A stretch of DNA of 64,000 nucleotides from Larix kaempferi (GCA_027924585.1 BSBM01000059.1:6200001-6264000), one strand, 5' to 3'. Positions 47,211 to 58,334 are shown, numbered from the stretch's first letter. The notes: generated from the letters alone by a model not told the origin. Numbers and translations are program-made.

Positions 47211-49880
47211 TTAAAAAAAAATAAAGCAGACTAAATGGAAATCCTAGAATCATTTTCGAGAAACCATATGTCAAGGAACAATATAAGTTGCTACAATCTC
47301 TGCAATATATAAGCAACATGAGAAGTTATATCTACAATAATATTTTATGCTAATCCATGTCGTTGGAGAAAAAAGTCAATGCAATCTTGAAAATTCTTCA
47401 ACTAAGCAAACACATCACTTGCATTTCTATCAACACTCTTTGATTATGGACACCAATTCCAATATATATATTCTATACAACACGCCTCCTAGAAATAAAT
47501 AGTCAAACAATGGTTAAGAAAATTAACTATAAATAAGGAATTATTTCTATCATTTTCATCAATGCAAAACAACCTCATTCTCAGTAATATTGAGGTGGCC
47601 CAGCGACAACATTCTTAACAATATTGAAGTAGCTTATAGACATTGTGATCCCTACTTGAAACTATCCATTGCATATTTCAATCTTTTGACTATCCAATTA
47701 AGAATATCATTGACGGGATACTCACATATGGATCAAAAGACAACATTCAAAAGTCATTGCAAGTGATGGAGCATTATATTTGATATTATTCTTCCTCATG
47801 CAATCTTGGTGTAACAATAGCTCCAACATCCATAATCTTCAATAATCTAGCTGCATTGTGTTACAACATAAATTCAAGAAAGGTCGACTTTGAAGGATCC
47901 ATCAAAATGGAATGAATCTAGGGTTCACGCCACTTTTATTTGAATGCTATAAGTCTCCAAAATTTCTAGTGCCCTAACACAGTCTTCCACAAAGGTAATA
48001 TCAGTCCATAGTTTGCACTCCAGGTATAAGCAGTCCTTTAAAAATGAAGATTTAAGCCAAATGTGGAAGAGTGGGATCAACACATTTACCAGTCACCCCA
48101 GTATCATTGTAGTTTGGGGTTTCCACATGGCTCCAATGATCCTTCATATTCTTTCCATTGGGATTATGATACTTTGATAGATATGGAATTCTCCAAGGCT
48201 TTCACTCCACAAGGTGGCATTACCAGTCTTCACAATGGAGTCACCACGATATCAAGTTGTCCAACACTTAATGGTTCACCAGTCTCACACACTCCGACTC
48301 TTATAATTGTGACACATTTTCACCATGCAATCATTGTGATATAAAAATAAATCCAATTCCACTAGTTACCACTCACCCAATGCACAACCAATGGAACCAA
48401 TTTTTAGCTCTTCAAAAGAAGTGAGGCAGTCTGCATAGCTCTCAAAAAATGTAGAAGTAGAATGGTCTAGGGTTCTCACCATCTTCATTGTTTCAATTTG
48501 TTCCAACTTTCCAGTCATCACCGCAGCTTGGAGAGAGGTCTTCACTAGCTGAGGTTTCACCCACAACATCAAACAATGTTAACTTCATAGGGAAATTCGC
48601 ACCAATAGAGGGAATTTTCAGCAATATCAATAACTCTACACAGTTGCAGAAATATTTGTACTAGGTTTTTCACGGAGTAATAGATAAAAGGACACACATA
48701 TTAGGGTTCTCCGTTGGGTTTTCTCCAGTTCACATTTGGAACACTCCACTTAGGTCCATTCACTAGTATTCAACTCAGTTCATCAATGCACAACACAATG
48801 CTTCTCTTCAGGAGGACTGATACGTAACTCAATGGTATCACTTCTCACTATTATGGAAGGATCACGCACCAAAAATCATCCAAAAAATCTCACTCCAGAT
48901 GCAATAGCAACAGTACTCTCAATGCACAATTTCACTGGAAAGCATACATACCAGAATGGACACTATGCAGAACATACTTTGACCAAGGACAAATATCCTA
49001 GAGACCTATGCAAATAGCTCAACAAATTGAAAAAGAAGAACAGGTGTTTGAAGGTACAAATCTTGCAACAAAAGCATAAGGAGTAGTTGAACATGATTAA
49101 GACATGGAGGTACAAACATGACACTTTTTGCTGAGTTATTTATTTGATTAAGATTTCATTTCAAATAAAAAGTGCACAAAGATCATTTGGCGTTTGGGAG
49201 AAAAATGAAAAATACTGGACTGCCTGTATAATGTAGTTTATAGAATTCCCTACTCCGATAGTTTTCATGTATAATGGAATTTCCCAATCGCCATCGAAAC
49301 TCCAACTTTCGGTAACCACCAGAATTTATGTAGCTTGCAATTTGTAAAAGACCACAATGCCCAGATTGTTCATAAAAGACCACAATTTGATATTAATGAA
49401 GTAGTGAATACTCAACAGTGTAGAATAAGTCCTGTAGGTGACTGCTAATGTCTCCTTCAATCAACAGCTACTAAATAAACCAATATATTGCATTCCTTGT
49501 TTCCCCAAGTTACCCTCAGCACCCAAAATAACCAAAGGAAACATTACTAGTGTATATGGTTATCATACCACTTATAATGTTTTTTTCAATACAACAATTG
49601 AAAAAAGAAGACTCTATCCCATGAAATCAATACTTAAGGAAATCAATTTTATGGTATTGTGCACCAGAAAAAATTTCGTTCATGGAATCATTTGCGTAAG
49701 GGAATGAAGGAAATTATAAAATCTGTAATTGACTATGCCAAGCTAACCCATCATCTTTATTTTCTTTCTCAGATTCTTACAACTTAAGGAAATCAACATC
49801 TTAAACACTGTGATATGGTAATCGATACATGTGTTTACACAAGAATCATAAGATCAGGAAACTAACAAACAAGGGATATA
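47211..49880. other. Intergenic DNA with unassigned open frames
   Basis: No recognised gene. A plus-strand frame at 48063-48344 (DYDTLIDMEFSKAFTPQGG) and a minus-strand frame at 48572-48366 (TSLQAAVMTGKLEQIE) read like protein but match no family I know. At 49360-49200 (minus) a CTACATAAATTC segment after GCAAG could be a further exon of the 50 kb gene fragment, in the right phase for LHKFWWLPKVGVSMAIG and a stop; this is unproven. Confidence 0.3.
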
Positions 49881-49891
49881 TGGTTAATCAC

Positions 49892-50378
49892 CTGACACCC
49901 CAAATGATACCCAAGTTGTTTATACTGATAATATGGACAACTCTCATCCCTAGATGCAAATTTGAAACCAAGCTCTTAAGAATTGGAAAAAGAATGCATT
50001 ATCATTTTCCAAATAAGCAAAGATTATCTAAGTCTACCTAACAGATGATCACTAAGTTTTACATGCATACTTACCTCTTGTAACCAAGAACTCCAAATGT
50101 ACAACCAGTAAATTCTTAACACAGGCTCTTTGGTATATTCATAACTGCCATATCAACAGATTATAATGAGTTACACTGACAAGCAAACTAAAATGATAAA
50201 CTAATATTCAATAACATGTAATAAAATAAACATATATATCATATAACAAAAAAAAGATATAGTTGAAGATACCAACCTGGGTGTGAAACCATTCTTGAAA
50301 ATATACTCAGAAGTGTTACTTTCAGAAAATACTGTTTGTTCCTCGGAGAGGCCAATCTTCTCTAGGAACCAGCTGACC
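49892..50378 (-). CDS. Unrecognised protein, three phased exons, partial
   Basis: Three minus-strand exons join without frame breaks. Exon 50378-50277 follows TCTTGTAG and encodes VSWFLEKIGLSEEQTVFSES and EYIFKNGFTP, ending at GTTGGTATC. Exon 50144-50075 follows ATGGCAG and encodes YEYTKEPVLRIYWLYIWSSW and LQE, ending at GTAAGTATG. Exon 49972-49892 follows TTAAGAG and encodes LGFKFASRDESCPYYQYKQL and GYHLGCQ, ending at GTGATTAAC. Phases 2/1 and 0/0 agree at both junctions. The peptide is rich in Trp, Tyr and Phe and looks like a compact enzyme or binding domain, but I do not recognise it. The first and last exons of the gene were not identified. Confidence 0.45.
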
Positions 50379-50553
50379 CTACAAGAGGGTGTGTACAAAC
50401 CAGAGAGAGAGAAATGACTGGAGTTGACTAGGTCAATGACAGTCAAGCATAGTACATAACTCAACACAAATAAAGTCACAAAAATTATAAACTTCAACCA
50501 AGTCTCAGCACAAGAGAAGTGACTATCAACACACCACAACTCATCAAAGTCAA

Positions 50554-51075
50554 GTACTCTATAAGACCAAAAATTCATCAAGGTGGTATAAAAAAAATGA
50601 AGGAGGGTAAATGACCGCATTAACCACAAGTCAAAGACAAGGTACCACAAGTCCAATAATAACTCAATCAAGGTGGGGAAGGTACAAGTATTTAATAACT
50701 CAATCAGTAACATGTAATAAAATAAACCAATTTGATCATATAACAATAAGAGAGGTATAATTGAAGATCTCCACGTCAACATTAAACCAAAAATCAGATC
50801 TGAAGTGTGGGTACAAATATAAACAATGGTCATAAAATAAGAAAATATAAACAATGGTCATAACATAGGTGTGGGTAGTAGAAGACCCATGACCCTTAGA
50901 ACCAAGGGTATGCTCCAAATGTGGCCAAACAACCATAGTACTCTATAAGAGCAAAACTTCAACAAGGTGGTTTTAAAAAAGTTACTGAAGGAGGGTAAAT
51001 GACCCCATTAAACACAAGTGAAAGATAAGGTACCACAAGGCCAATCATAGCTCAATCAAGGTGGCGAAGGTACAA
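50554..51075. repeat. Direct repeat, two ~130 bp copies ~382 bp apart
   Basis: GTACTCTATAAGASCAAAA, GAAGGAGGGTAAATGACC and CTCAATCAAGGTGG recur in the same order at 50554-50681 and 50936-51075. A looser relative (GGTGGGTAAGTGACCCTAAT, near 57136) suggests a dispersed repeat family. Confidence 0.7.
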
Positions 51076-51749
51076 CCAGTCATATCTCTCTCAAATGTAC
51101 AGCCGTTCCATATAACCTGAAAGTTCATCATCACAGTATAAGGAAGGGTGGTGGGATGCCAAATAAAAATATCCCTTATTTCTCTCTATGCAATCCTGAT
51201 AGCATCACATAACATATAAGTACCTTGTACTATAGAAAATAAAAGCCACCTGTGTTACCTTTCAATTTAGGAATATGGTCTACAAAAGCAAAATTTCATC
51301 ACAATTACCATCCAAATTTCTGACTAGTGCTAAAGCAACAGTAAAATATTTTATAACATAATTTTGATCTCTATCAACTTCAGCACTCCTCTATGGTCCA
51401 TGTGCTGAAGTTGGTCCTTGAGATGTAATGGGCAATAATCAAATTATAACATATGCAGCAGAAGTAAATAAGCAATGAAATTATAATGTGTGAGAAAACA
51501 CAAAATTTGAATATTAAAATACAAAATAATTATAAACAAGCATACAATGACTTGTGATGACATTTAAATTTAAAATTCAAATTCTAAGAAAATAAAAGAT
51601 ATAAATGGGAAAATTCCTAAGAGCATCACATAAAAGATAAGTACCTCTTAACTATACCAAATAAAAGTTATCTATGTTACATACTAACAAAGTTTCATAC
51701 TAATAACGTCGATATCCATCAAAATACAAGTCATGAATTTATGTTGCAT

Positions 51750-52526
51750 CTACTTTTTCATTGATTTCTGTTTTTTTGCATTGTAAAAAGTTGCGAGTAC
51801 GGTATCGCAATCATCAATTGGCGCAGTATTTATTGCGATATCTCCTATTATTGTTTGTGTTTCCATGCCCTCATTTATGCCACTTCTTGTATGTCGCTGA
51901 GCAGGGCGTGGAGGCAGCTCTGAAGGGGTGTGAACTGCAACAACGAAAATCAGCATATATATATGACATTGAATTATTATTGAAATAAATATTTCATTAT
52001 TTTGATTAAAATTACAATATTTCTCTTTACCAGTCTCTGTAGATGTGACAACTGGGGTGTTAATTGGAGGTCTAGTTGTTTCCTCTTGCAGTTCATGCTC
52101 CCGAGCTGCATGGTCTTCCATTGAAAGGAGAAAATTTATAAGTATACGTCAGGAAATATATATATCTAATCACAGTAGATATTTCTATTTCCAAAGCATA
52201 CATACCAGAATGGACACTATTCTCCACGCCATCATGGGACATATGCACCCCAACATCAACATGTACTTGCTGAGTACCGCTAGATTCACTGTTGCAGTTG
52301 CATTGTTGCTTAAAGACAAACATAAATGATTAGTTATGGGTGATATAATCAGAAGTACTGAATAGACTTTAATAGTATACTACAATTGGTGATATACCTG
52401 CATTTGCGTCATTGGGGAGATTGGAGTCTACCCCAAGCTTTTCCAGTGTTCAACCACACTTTTAAAACCAAACTTGAAACCAAGCTTTAGGTCTTCCTCG
52501 GTGGCACCAACTTGGAACGTATTTCC
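51750..52526 (-). CDS. 3' exons of the fusion gene, downstream of an in-frame TAG
   Basis: Exon 52526-52398 encodes GNTFQVGATEEDLKLGFKFG and KSVVEHWKSLG, then TAG, then in frame TPISPMTQMQ. Exons 52308-52206 (QQCNCNSESSGTQQVHVDVG), 52114-52031 (DHAAREHELQEETTRPP) and 51934-51750 (VHTPSELPPRPAQRHTRSGI, ending NAKKQKSMKK and a stop) continue in matched phases 0, 1 and 1. Phase conservation past the TAG implies that the stop is recent or is avoided, for example by use of the GTAGAC inside that exon as a donor, although that would break the downstream phase. Confidence 0.5.
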
Positions 52527-55500
52527 CTGCAGTGAATGATAACACATTTTAAAATTTCCAGTATCAAAATCATATATTTGTTCGGTACTGTTAAATAAAT
52601 ATTCCCAACAATTAATCATTTCATACTTACGATTCTTGCTCTTAGTTTTCTATAGCCACCCTGTCCCAATCTATGTTGCCCGTGCTTTTCCATTCTAGCC
52701 TTGGTTGCTTTGGAGGTGTTAGGTAGCCTATATATGAAAATTTTGAAAAACCTTAGATATCAAAAATCTTACTTAAAACAAAAAAGAAAAAAATAATTGA
52801 GCTTATTTCAGTAAAAAGATGATATATGTTGTACCTTGCTTTACCAGGCTGTGGTTGTTTTCCTTGTTTTTTTTGCAAGTTCTCCTTTGCATCATCTATG
52901 AGTGCCTTCCACTCTTTCTCAGGAACCATGGGAGGGCACTCATGCCTAAGTTCAGCTTGCAATCTTTCCCTATATTGGGCCCTGGTATATTTCAAATTCT
53001 TACCGGCTAACCTTGCAACAACTTTCCTGTTGAAAGTATTGCCGAACAAGTTGACTATGTGGTCCATCAATTCATCTCTCTTAGTGCTATCTTGGCTATT
53101 CCATCGTGTGCGAATGGTGGGTCCAAACAACTCCAAGGCTTTGTCAGTCAAATGCCTGTAGAAGACATTGTTTCCTGCAAAAACATGTAATCCATTAATT
53201 TATAATAATTTCAACATATGTCTATTTCAATTTCATGATTAAAATCAATAAATTAATGGATAAATACCAACAATTTTCTGAATCTTGATAGGAACACAAG
53301 AGTCATCCACCAGAAAGGTGAGATCCAGTGATCCAGTGCTTTTAACTCGTGTTGCTCCAGGAAAAGTTTCCTGGTCGTCTACAGTATGTTCATCTCCAGA
53401 GTCATGTGGAGTCCTAGGCTCCGTCTCATCATGCTCCGGCATGGCATCATGCTCTCTCTCATAAGTGCCATCATCAATGGATTCGAGGCCAATCGCAGGA
53501 GTTCCAAAAAGCCTCATTGGTACATTGCTTCTTTTTCGCTGCATTGGAGCATCACTGCTACCTATACTTGTCTCGGCAGGTTCTATAGTCACGAGTTTTA
53601 AAAAATCCTACAAACAATAAACTTTACTTTATTAGATCATTTGGAATAATAAAAAACATAATATCAGATATGAAATCACAACATAGCTTAACAAAATTTG
53701 TGAAGATGCCACTTACCCCATAAGATTTTATTTGATCTTGCAGCTCTAGAATCCTTGCCTTGTTCTCCTGTGCCAAGGGCTTTTTGCGAGCCAAGGCAAG
53801 CATTTCTATGTTTTCCTTTTTCAAGGCTACTCCAAAAGTGTGCAGTGGGTCAGTGGAATAGAAAATCTCTTCCTCAAACCCCTCATCACCCAGATCGTGT
53901 GCACGTGACTAAATTCAGCAAACAATAAATTAAATTAAGCAATATAATTTTAACATCATTCAAATATCGATATTGTAATGAAAATTAAGTTACTATTATG
54001 CACTAACACTTACCTGATGCGGTGTTATGGCCGGTGAGTGTCCACGATGAACCGACGCCGTGGAAGCAGCAGGTGCCTTTCCACGGTCCTGAATGAACCA
54101 GTAATCCATCATAATGTCAGAAAAATGAACCAGTAATCCATCATAAGCTCAGAAAAATGTGAATGACAATAGTGGACATTGAATGTTAACATACTAAATC
54201 GAAACATTTAGTTATTTTACTTAACACTTACTTGAGGGGCCACAGAGTGTGACCTTCCACGGTCACCCTCGACCATGGAAGCAGTAGGTGCCTTTCCAAT
54301 GGCGCCACCCCGATACAATAAATCAATAAATAAATGTTTACCTCATACTAAATAATTGTAACATAAAGAAAAATGAGATATTGCATTAATATTTATTTTT
54401 ACCTAAGAAATAGAAGATACATGTTCGGCTCCATGGCCATGAGCATAATCCTGCCACAGTTTAATAAGCATGCTATCATATGGAAATATTAACAATAAGC
54501 AAGGAAAAAGTGAATGCTAACAGTGAAAATCAGAACATCTTGTTATTGTAGTCATATTTATTTACTATATTTAACATTTACCTATTGGGCGTAGATTCTG
54601 ACCTTCCACGGTCACCCCGAACCGTGGAAGCATCATGTGCCTTTCCACTGCCGCCACCCTAAGCAAACGTTGAGTCAATAGTTGCATCATAAACAAAAAT
54701 GAGATATTCATAGTAGTGTAATCACCATGTAATCACATGGAAATATTCATAATAAGCATGAATAAAGCGAATGACAACAGTGGAAATCGAATGTTAACAG
54801 AAAAAACCGAAACATTTAGTTATTGTACTAGTCATATTTAGTTACTACATTTAGCATTTACTTGAAGAGGCATAGTTTCTGATGGTCCACGGTTACCCTG
54901 GACCGCGGAAGCCACATCTATTCGATTTAAGTTGTAATCGATCAACAACTCTTCACATGCAAGTATTGTTTTTATTGCACATACAAATATACGATGATGT
55001 TCACGTGCCTCAAATTCGTAATTTGGTTGCTTATTTGTTGTCACTGGTCGTGTACTATTTATAAATCCAACAACGTTTCCGGACACTTTTTGTCTCCCAT
55101 CAATATACATAGTCGCCCCGTTGTTTTTATTGTTTTCTGCTAGTTGAATATAATTCGTGGCAACTCCGTATCTCCGCATACTTCGAGTATATTGGACCAA
55201 GATCAACCAATTATTGTATCTATATAGTGGTCCTACATACTCCATCAATTCAGTTACAGTGCCATAGCTTACCTTTATTCCATCCATGGAAAATAGCCCC
55301 AATCCATGTAAGGACGAAGGAGCGATGCGATACATCCTCCCATTGATGAGGAAATCTATGTCCACTTGAGGTAGCATACTAGGTACCCATCGTTGCACTA
55401 GATGTTTATACCTCGATGGCAAATCAATGTCTGCTATGCTCTCAACATCATAATTACACGACCCACCGTTGGCAATAAAATATTTCATGCGTTTATGAAA

Positions 55501-55638
55501 TCTTTTCCTTATCTTTTCAGATCTAGTTGACATAGAACCGGTAGATCTAGTACAACTTGTCTCACTTTCAACCTCTCCGAGTATATCTTCATTATCACTT
55601 AAGGAAGATAGATCTGACAGATACCTATTTGGTGGTAC
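51750..55638 (-). CDS. SET-domain / plant Ptta-En/Spm transposase-domain fusion gene
   Basis: A minus-strand gene read from splice signals: 55638-54862 (SET), 54088-54014, 53908-53717, 53607-53268, 53174-52835, 52727-52631, 52526-52398, 52308-52206, 52114-52031 and 51934-51750 (stop TAG at 51752-51750). Phases agree at every junction of this set. The predicted protein has an acidic/Ser-rich lead (SDNEDILGEVESE), a SET domain, a Gly/Arg/Ser linker encoded by duplicated exons, a coiled-coil-like segment (ALARKKPLAQENKARILELQ), an acidic linker, a Transposase_24-like domain and a polar tail. It would be a nuclear chromatin- or DNA-binding protein. One in-frame TAG (52431-52429) in exon 52526-52398 ends the frame after HWKSLG; the downstream exons nevertheless stay in phase. 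The 5' start is not found: the SET exon begins with an acceptor (GTGTAG), so at least one upstream exon is missing. It could be a gene of a CACTA-type element that captured a SET exon, or a domesticated host gene. Confidence 0.72.
52631..53174 (-). CDS. Transposase_24-like (Ptta/En/Spm) domain exons
   Basis: Exon 53174-52835 encodes the core: NNVFYRHLTDKALELFGPTI, RDELMDHIVNLFGNTFN, then a basic Tyr/Arg region (LKYTRAQYRERLQAELRHEC) and CPPMVPEKEWKALIDDA. Exon 52727-52631 adds LPNTSKATKARMEKHGQHRL and GQGGYRKLRARI. The order (a ~100-residue helical domain with P....eW..f......, then a N.(S/K)...K......G...y basic tail) is that of plant Ptta/En/Spm transposase-associated proteins, the TnpA-like partner encoded by CACTA elements, which binds element ends rather than cutting DNA. 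No DDE nuclease (Transposase_21, TNP2) was found in the window. The assignment is by pattern only. Confidence 0.6.
54014..54088 (-). CDS. Linker-module exon copy C
   Basis: A clean 75 bp exon with acceptor GGTTCATTCAG and donor GTAAGTG, encoding DRGKAPAASTASVHRGHSPA and ITPHQ in phase 0. It connects the SET exon to the next exon (53908-53717) without a frame shift. It shares the GKA.(A/T)AS.....RG.S pattern with the other copies. Confidence 0.6.
54232..54309 (-). pseudogene. Linker-module exon copy B, weak acceptor
   Basis: Encodes GGAIGKAPTASMVEGDRGRS and HSVAPQ in phase 0 (26 codons) with a perfect GTAAGTG donor. The expected acceptor AG is missing: the sequence before it reads TGTATCGGG. 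It may be spliced from another upstream AG or be a dead copy. It is very similar to copy A. Confidence 0.5.
54582..54658 (-). pseudogene. Linker-module exon copy A, phase defective
   Basis: After a TTAG acceptor it encodes GGSGKAHDASTVRGDRGRSE followed by STPN and ends AG|GTAAATG. The length of 77 bp leaves two extra bases, so inclusion would shift the frame of the next exon, unlike the 75 and 78 bp sister copies. It is homologous to the SET-exon tail and to copies B and C. It is probably skipped or decayed. Confidence 0.5.
54862..55638 (-). CDS. SET-domain exon of the fusion gene
   Basis: This 777 bp exon is fully open. Counting from the internal MSTRSEK methionine at 55533, it shows a basic stretch (KIRKRFHKRMK), then HGLGLF at 76-81 (the GxG S-adenosylmethionine-binding motif), EYVG at 98-101, GNVVGFIN at 152-159, a PN pair at 170-171 and EELLIDY at 194-200. 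These match the order of SET lysine methyltransferase motifs. The usual RFINHSC.PN is changed: FIN is kept but His-Ser-Cys reads Ser-Thr-Arg, and a short insertion precedes PN. No post-SET cysteine cluster is seen. Methyltransferase activity is therefore uncertain; the fold is likely. The exon tail (DVASAVQGNRGPSETMPLQ) is the first copy of the repeated linker module, and the donor is GTAAATG. Confidence 0.75.
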
Positions 55639-55639
55639 C

Positions 55640-57130
55640 TACACTCGAGAAAACAACAATAAACAAGACGGTGCTTTCTTTCTTCTTTGAAAGTACACAT
55701 TTACTTAGTTAAACACATTTACTTCCCTCAAATCTGAGGCTTAGGAGGGACATGCCGAACCCTAGTGGGTGTAGTGTTACAAATCTCAGCTGAAGTGTTT
55801 GGTATTGGGAGGACGATTTGTGTCAGGAAGAGACCAAGTTACAGTGCCATAACAAGCTGTCCATATGACACCACATTCATCACTGTAGGCTGTGAGCTCT
55901 TTTGTGGACTGATTTTGCACATTTGGGGGTCTTTTTCTCTTGTGGGGAGAACAAAACCACCGAGGACAACAAATTAAGGAAGTTAACTAGTATATCACCT
56001 GGTTTTGGTCCTTCCGACACTGTTGGGCCTATTATTGGCAGCCTACCCTCTTTCTTTGAATGGAATATTTTTGGCAGCCTATCCTTCATTTTTAAAATTT
56101 ACATGCTGGTATTTTATGCTAATGCATATCACTCAACTAAGAAACATTATTTGACTATATCAGCCCAACAAACCATAACTACAGTGAGAGGGTCCACTTA
56201 GGAGTACATTGCAGCAGTGTTTGTAACTGTTTCATGTCAAATACATCTTAACCAAATAATCACTAAAATACTACAGCAGAGAACGCAAAATACATCAGCT
56301 AACTTAGGTGAGATATTACACCTTAGACATGTTGCAAATTTCAAATCATGCAAAGTGGCACTCAAATGGCCATGAGAAATTTGATTTTCAAAGACTTTCA
56401 ATATTACGAGGATCTTTTTTGTATCAAGCTTTAGCAAGCAACTTGTAGTATAGATTTTCAGACATTATGTGTATATTGATTTTCCGACTATATTGATTTA
56501 AAAAAAAAAATAATAATAAATTTCAATCAAGAATGAGCGTATCCATCAACCAAGCAAGAGGACCAAACCAGAAAAATGTCAACCTGAGAGTAGTATGGTG
56601 AACAACCAGAAATGAATTTATATTAACAAGGGAAATTAACAACAACGACTCAGTTAAGGGAGATTGACATTTATTAACTCTCCACAATATCTCAATAATT
56701 CAATTGGACAGGTGTACACATCAATATACTTTAATAAGCAATACTGAAATGAGCAGGTGTACACATCAATATACATTTCATTTAATAAGCAAGTATTGAA
56801 ATTAAATAGCAAGACAGAAATTAAACACAGTTTTCATATCTTTCAACTTTTCATATTTAGCACTCCCAAGCCTGGGTAAGAGTATCAGCATATGAGGTTA
56901 AGTTCAGATCAGCATAGGTCATTGTTCAAAGGACATTGATCATGTAGCCCACTAAGACATAATCACAAAACTATGTCAAGTCAAACGTGGGTGAGGGTAC
57001 CATGACCAAAATAAAAAAAATGGTACAAGTTGAAAAGATGATAATGGGTGTTATGACCGAACTCCCTTTGTACCAAAGGGTGTACCACAACCAAAGTACC
57101 CAAAAGACCAAAGAAATAAGTTAAAGAATA
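55640..57130. other. Upstream of the fusion gene; exon-like patch
   Basis: A minus-strand frame at 56089-55983 reads MKDRLPKIFHSKKEGRLPII and GPTVSEGPKP, followed by a GTGATATAC donor-like site. Nearer the gene a second frame reads STKELTAYSDECGVIWTACY and GTVTWSLPDTNRPP. Either could belong to missing 5' exons of the SET fusion gene, but no phase-consistent junction to the GTGTAG acceptor at 55639 was found. The rest is AT-rich without features. Confidence 0.3.
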
Positions 57131-57165
57131 ACTTAAGGTGGGTAAGTGACCCTAATAATCACAAG

Positions 57166-57237
57166 TCGAAAACACCATGCATACAAAGAAGAAATGAAGT
57201 CCATGTTCATAGTCTCATGATGAATAGGATTGTCATG
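57166..57237. repeat. Dispersed direct repeat, left copy
   Basis: TCGAAAACACCATGC through GATGAATAGGATTGTCAT recurs at 59043-59116 with few changes. Both copies lie inside minus-strand frames containing HHETMNMDFISSL, which explains the matching peptide. Confidence 0.75.
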
Positions 57238-57363
57238 GATGGCAACATAAAAGTAACTAACCATTATGGAAAACATATAATTTTTTTTATGACTTTCAAA
57301 AGTAAGATCTAAAAGTTTTATGACTTTCTTTTCAGTCTTTATGACAATTTGAATGGACATGCC

Positions 57364-58334
57364 CCACTCATAGCCAAATGCTTTTGATATATTTACAACT
57401 CATCAGAGTATGGGGGACCATATAATTCTTGAAAAACATTGGATTCAGTATCCCATGCCTTTGAATAAACAGGCCTCAGGACCACGCGTCTATTCTGATG
57501 CATGTGGACGTCTATGTGGGTTTTGACAAGCCACTGTTATTGGTTTTTAATGTAGTACCCAAGGATTTGAGCCTCAGTAAGCTTTGTCTGCAAAATATGT
57601 TTGACATATTCGAGAGATTCTCTAACTTCCCATTTTAGATTACAAATAACAGTTGGTTCTAATGCTGTCAGGTTGATGCCGAATGACCGCCACTAGTCTC
57701 TAATCCAATCAGGGACGTAGAATGCAGGATCCTCATAGATTTGTGGAATTTGAAGTCCAAACTTTAGCATGGTATAATATGTTCTATTTGTATTTTCTTT
57801 TCTCAAGAATTTCCACCATAATTTTTTATATTTTTCATATGTGTGTGTAGTACTTGGAAACCGGAGGATAGCATCTTGATGTGGCCATGCTTCCAAAGAA
57901 TGTATCCAGTTAATACAGTAGTATTGTTGGTCTAGTTGTATCCCGGGGTGAGGTGTAGAGCCCTCCATCGAGATTAAGTTAAGATCTTGGTAGAGGTGTG
58001 TTAACCAATTGCTTGCATCAGCTGCTTTTCTTAGGGAGTTGTTGTAAATCATCTCCGATACAATACTGGATCCCATAGGCATTCTTTTGAGTTCCGGCAC
58101 TATTCTAATAAAAGCATCAGATCCATGTAAGTTAGCATCTAACACTTCAGCATGTCTCAACTCCCACCTAGGTTTCCAGTCTTGCATATAATCCAACCAA
58201 CTCATATTATCATTGATAGTATAGATATGATTTTTTCCTCCGGTCCAAGCAGATATTTTCATGTTTACTTGTGGGTTATGGGCCCACTGGATTCCGCTTT
58301 GACCTTCTACGCTCGCTTGCCTCGTGCTCGCTTG
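57364..58334 (-). pseudogene. Unrecognised degenerate protein gene
   Basis: A minus-strand frame open from about 58334 to a TAG at 57693-57695 (214 codons; first ATG at 58262) includes MKISAWTGGKNHIYTINDN, DSWLDYMQ-like WLDYMQDWKPRWELRHAEVL, QLDQQYYCINWIHSLEAWPH and LKFGLQIPQIYEDPAFYVPD. After the stop the same frame continues with protein-like sequence (LTALEPTVICNLKWEVRESL, HQNRRVVLRPVYSKAWD) through two more stops to about 57364. The many Trp, Tyr and His residues and persistence across stops indicate a decayed real gene, probably of transposon or multicopy origin. I do not recognise the family. Confidence 0.45.

Noticed and set aside
50385-50854. Upper part of a 217-codon minus-strand ORF with many hydrophobic residues
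   Set aside because: It looks like a membrane protein only because of pyrimidine-rich AT sequence. Only the lower segment (50378-50277) behaves like an exon, with splice sites.
52826-53161. Plus-strand ORFs opposite the transposase-domain exon, including 53386-53601
   Set aside because: They are shadows on the opposite strand of well-supported minus-strand exons.
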